Assembly (NCBI GenBank): GCA_021793645.1
Contig: JAJYSJ010000013.1
Location: 19,506 to 83,505 of the forward strand
Direction: 5' to 3'
DNA length: 64,000 nucleotides
From: Bacillota bacterium
GTDB lineage: Bacteria; Bacillota; Sulfobacillia; JAJZYS01; JAJYTV01
Position 1 is the stretch's first letter. Every line of letters begins with the position of its first letter. Under the pieces are notes generated by a model. It did not search any database and was not told where the DNA came from. It worked only from the letters and a program-made list of their open reading frames with translations. Below, in pieces: positions 60,670 to 64,000 of this stretch. The position numbers and the translations under genes were made by a program.

Positions 60670-60693
60670 AGGTTTCACCGGAAAGCGAAACCT
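60670..60693. promoter_or_regulatory. Inverted repeat in the divergent promoter region
   Basis: AGGTTTC-N10-GAAACCT between the DUF4097 operon and the ECF sigma gene. A possible operator or paired -35 elements (inference). Confidence 0.5.
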
Positions 60694-60754
60694 CCGGTTG
60701 GGTACGGCTGTCTTCTGAAGTAGAGTTGGGATTGGGGCGGGAGGAGGCGCAAGG

Positions 60755-61333
60755 GTGGCTGAGGGGGTGCAGGAGCTCGTCGCGCGCGCGGCCGCGGACG
60801 ACGAGCAGGCATTCGCCGAACTCGTGCAGCCGGACTGGCCGCGCCTCTACCGGCTCTGCCTGCGCTTTGTGCAGGACCCCGGACGCGCCGAGGATCTGGC
60901 CCAGGAGGCGCTGGCTCGCGCATGGCTGAGGCTTCCGCAGCTGCGCGACGGGGTAGCGTTCACCCCATGGCTTTTGCAGACGGCGGCCAACCTGGCGAAG
61001 AACGAACTGCGCCGCAGGCGGGAGGACCCGGTGCCGGACGAGGTCTTCGAGCGCGCAGCGGGGGATGGGGACGTGGCGAGCGGGCTCTTGCGCGGCGAGC
61101 AGCGGCGCCGCATCGAGCTGGCGCTTGCGGGGCTGCCCCCGATGCAGCGCGTCGCAGTCGAACTCGTGCTGCGCGACGAGATTTCCTATCGAGAAGCGGC
61201 GGGCATCCTAGGCGTGCCGCTCGGGACATTGAAGACGCTTGTGCATCGCGGTCGTGCGCGATTGCGCGCGGAGCTTTCCGAAGAGCCTGCGCAAACCAGG
61301 GGAGGTACCGCCCATGTCAAAGCGGATTACTGA
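60755..61333 (+). CDS. ECF-type RNA polymerase sigma factor
   Basis: 192 residues from GTG 60755 (GGAGGAGG). Region 2: YRLCLRFVQDPGRAEDLAQE, ALARAWLRLPQL; region 4: ELALAGLPPMQRVAVELVLR, DEISYREAAGILGVPLGTLK followed by TLVHRGRARLRAEL. Both regions are complete. Overlaps the following membrane gene by 20 bp, the usual sigma/anti-sigma pairing. Divergent from the DUF4097 operon, a likely target. Confidence 0.93.
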   Translation: MAEGVQELVARAAADDEQAFAELVQPDWPRLYRLCLRFVQDPGRAEDLAQEALARAWLRLPQLRDGVAFTPWLLQTAANLAKNELRRRREDPVPDEVFERAAGDGDVASGLLRGEQRRRIELALAGLPPMQRVAVELVLRDEISYREAAGILGVPLGTLKTLVHRGRARLRAELSEEPAQTRGGTAHVKADY

Positions 61334-61655
61334 CGCGGAGCTTGCGGAACTCTTGCGCTCCGTGCCGGAGCCGCTGGTGCCGCCGATGGCACCCCCACGC
61401 TTGCCGCAGCGTCCGCGCCCCCTGCCCACGCTCCCATGGCGACAAGAGGATCTTGTGCTGCTGTTCGCTGCAGGCGGGCTGTGCCTTGGCGGAGCCGCCT
61501 GCTTTGCCGCCAGTGGGCCCGGGGTACTCGCTGCCTATGCGGTGCAGCTTTTCGTTGAGCCCGGAGCAGTCGGCGCAACGCTGCTTACGACACTGTTCGC
61601 CGCGACGCTCGGCTGGCTCGTGGTCGTCTTGGCGACGCCGCGTCCGACCGCCTAG
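61314..61655 (+). CDS. Probable anti-sigma factor, membrane protein
   Basis: 113 residues from ATG 61314 (GGGGAGGT). Short cytosolic N-terminus (RITDAELAELLRSVPEPLVP, then Pro-rich) and two membrane helices (VLLFAAGGLCLGGAACFAA, TLLTTLFAATLGWLVVVLA). No zinc anti-sigma motif is visible. The call rests on overlap with the sigma gene. Confidence 0.65.
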   Translation: MSKRITDAELAELLRSVPEPLVPPMAPPRLPQRPRPLPTLPWRQEDLVLLFAAGGLCLGGAACFAASGPGVLAAYAVQLFVEPGAVGATLLTTLFAATLGWLVVVLATPRPTA

Positions 61656-61787
61656 CGGGCTGTCTCCGTCCTTAAGGTTTGTGTGCAGGAAACGGGCGTC
61701 GCAGATCGAATCGTCACGCGGGACTTTTACGGAAGACTCAGTTCAAACACTTTGTGGGTTCTTGGTATTCTTTTCCTTGGTGGGGTG

Positions 61788-62797
61788 ATGGAGATGCGGT
61801 CCGAGAAGAGCGAGGCGAAGCCTGGCAGTTACCTAGCGGCGCAGGTCTGGCTGAAACCCTCTTCCGTTGAGGCGGAGCGTTGCCGTGATCTGCGCGCGGA
61901 GTGTTCTCCGGTGTGGAACGCGGCGCTTGCGGAGCGCAGAGCCTGTCACGAAGAGACTGGGAAGTATCCGTCAGCGTTGACGCTCTACCGCAGACTGAAG
62001 ACCGGGAAGCCGTCGAGACTGCACTCGCAGACTGTGCTCGACGTCTTCTACGCCCTCGACGAGCACGTGTCGGGAACCTTCTCGAAGAAGCGCGAGGGCG
62101 ATGAGCGGGCGCAGTTCCCCTGGAAAGAGAAGCGCTATCGCATGATCATCTGGGCTCAGGACGCGGTCACCTGGCAGGGCGAGCGGCTGCGTCTCGCAAA
62201 AAGACAGAAAAACCAGTCCGTGCTTTTTCGTGTCCCGCGCTTTTCTCCAGATGGTCTCGCTGCGGCTGCTCTATCAGCGGCGAGGCTACTTGCCGGTGGA
62301 GTCGCTCGCTCGCCCCGGCGTCGCTGGCGCGAATCCGGGTGTGCGCAACCTCCTCACGATCACGGACGGTGACTCTGCTCTGATCGTCTCGGGGAAGAGG
62401 CTCTCGTACCTCACCTACATCCGCGGCGAGGTGATGAAGGAGTTCTCACTACGGCGACCTCTCCGGGATTTTGGAGCGAGACTCCGGGCGGATCCAGAAC
62501 AGGCGGATGCGCGACAGTTCGTTCGCGCGGCTTCATGCGATGATCCAGTACAAGTCGATGCTGAAGGGCATCGAGGTGGTGGATATCGAGGAAGCCTACA
62601 CGTCGTCGGTCTGCCCTATCTGCGGAGGGCGCGGAGAAAAGCACATGCGAACATTCACCTGCCCTGAAGGTCACGATCTCCATCGTGACATCGTCGGCGC
62701 GGTGAACATCCGCACGAAGCAACGCACGGGACGGATCGAGCCTTCTCCGATCCCGCGCCAAGTCACGTATAGGACCCCTGTGCTCTGCGCCGGGTAG
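61788..62797 (+). pseudogene. TnpB (IS200/IS605-type RNA-guided nuclease), decayed
   Basis: Three frames carry consecutive TnpB parts. Frame 1 gives the N-terminal domain (VWLKPSSVEAERCRDLRAEC, WNAALAERRACHEETGKYPS). Frame 2 (about 62250-62450) has the RuvC-I region GVRNLLTITDGDSAL, in which the usual catalytic Asp is Asn (GANPGVRN). Frame 3 has RMRDSSFARLHAMIQYKSML, the zinc ribbon CPICGGRG, CPEGHDL and the RuvC-III Asp ([10 protein letters not shown]). Part of the middle, with the RuvC-II Glu, appears deleted. Not functional. Confidence 0.82.
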
Positions 62798-62841
62798 AAA
62801 CCTTGTGGGCGCTTGGCGACGCCGGCGTCGCGAGCCGTCAA

Positions 62842-62886
62842 GCCGTCGAAAGACGGCAAGTTTCAAAACCCACAAAGGTTTGAAAC
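62842..62886 (+). repeat. Right-end hairpins of the tnpB element
   Basis: GCCGTC-GAAA-GACGGC (62842-62857) followed by GTTTCAAA (62860-62867) and TTTGAAAC (62879-62886). Position behind tnpB fits the right end/omegaRNA region. It lies 26 bp before the EF-Tu start and now forms its leader. Confidence 0.6.
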
Positions 62887-62912
62887 GGTGCCTTACGGAA
62901 AGGGAGAGAACG

Positions 62913-64000
<1,088 letters not shown>

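Overview
The window is about 64 kb of high-GC DNA from an endospore-forming, Gram-positive bacterium, most likely of the Alicyclobacillaceae or a close Bacilli lineage (inference). The grounds are the core gene order carD - PIN/TRAM - ispD/ispF - cysE - cysS - rlmB - sigH, a Bacillus-like sigma-H, a GerA-type germinant receptor operon, a Cys T-box, meso-DAP type MurE, LCP and DD-carboxypeptidase wall genes, strong Shine-Dalgarno sites and very frequent TTG/GTG starts. Extracytoplasmic copper-type lipoproteins and a persulfide-handling operon would suit a sulfur- or metal-exposed niche, which is also inference.

Layout. 1-8.5 kb: housekeeping block with a fused ispDF, a sensor kinase, a Cys T-box, cysES, rlmB and sigH. 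8.5-13.3 kb: lipoprotein cytochrome c, tRNA-Thr and a ger operon. 13.9-18.7 kb: tRNA-Tyr/fMet/Thr, then a 4.5-kb island in the tRNA-Thr gene, bounded by a 45-bp direct repeat of the tRNA 3' half. The island holds hicAB, vapBC, a second decayed hicAB, a nucleotidyltransferase gene split by a small inversion, and a broken IS1380-type transposase. 19-23 kb: IS256 remnant, MBL-rhodanese persulfide operon with a CsoR/CstR-like operator, gltX and a frameshifted ECF sigma factor. 23-31 kb: holin-like protein, a nitrilase/permease/aminotransferase/IclR catabolic cluster, and an ApbE-ferric reductase-like operon.

31-36 kb is a scrapyard: an MFS gene, an ornithine cyclodeaminase gene killed by a frameshift and by an IS1595-type element carrying a lipoprotein passenger gene, and a foreign kinase-fold gene lying between two truncated genes. 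36-49 kb: beta-propeller lipoprotein, aldo/keto reductase, DD-carboxypeptidase, a YcaQ-like protein, aminotransferase, thiE, murE, glutaredoxin-groES and MscS (with a second CsoR/CstR-like operator between the last two), UbiB-like kinase and a hydrolase. 50-57 kb: LCP protein, soluble chemoreceptor, mutY, mazG and an acyl-CoA synthetase. 57-64 kb: a tandem pair of CuA-like lipoproteins that lack one expected histidine, a group II intron fragment exactly behind a terminator, an ECF sigma/envelope-stress-type locus, a decayed tnpB, and the start of an EF-Tu gene with a four-cysteine insertion.

The best candidates for something undescribed are the CuA-like lipoprotein pair, the shared 16-bp operators, the tRNA-Thr island and the IS1595 lipoprotein cargo. 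All functional calls come from reading motifs, without database searches.
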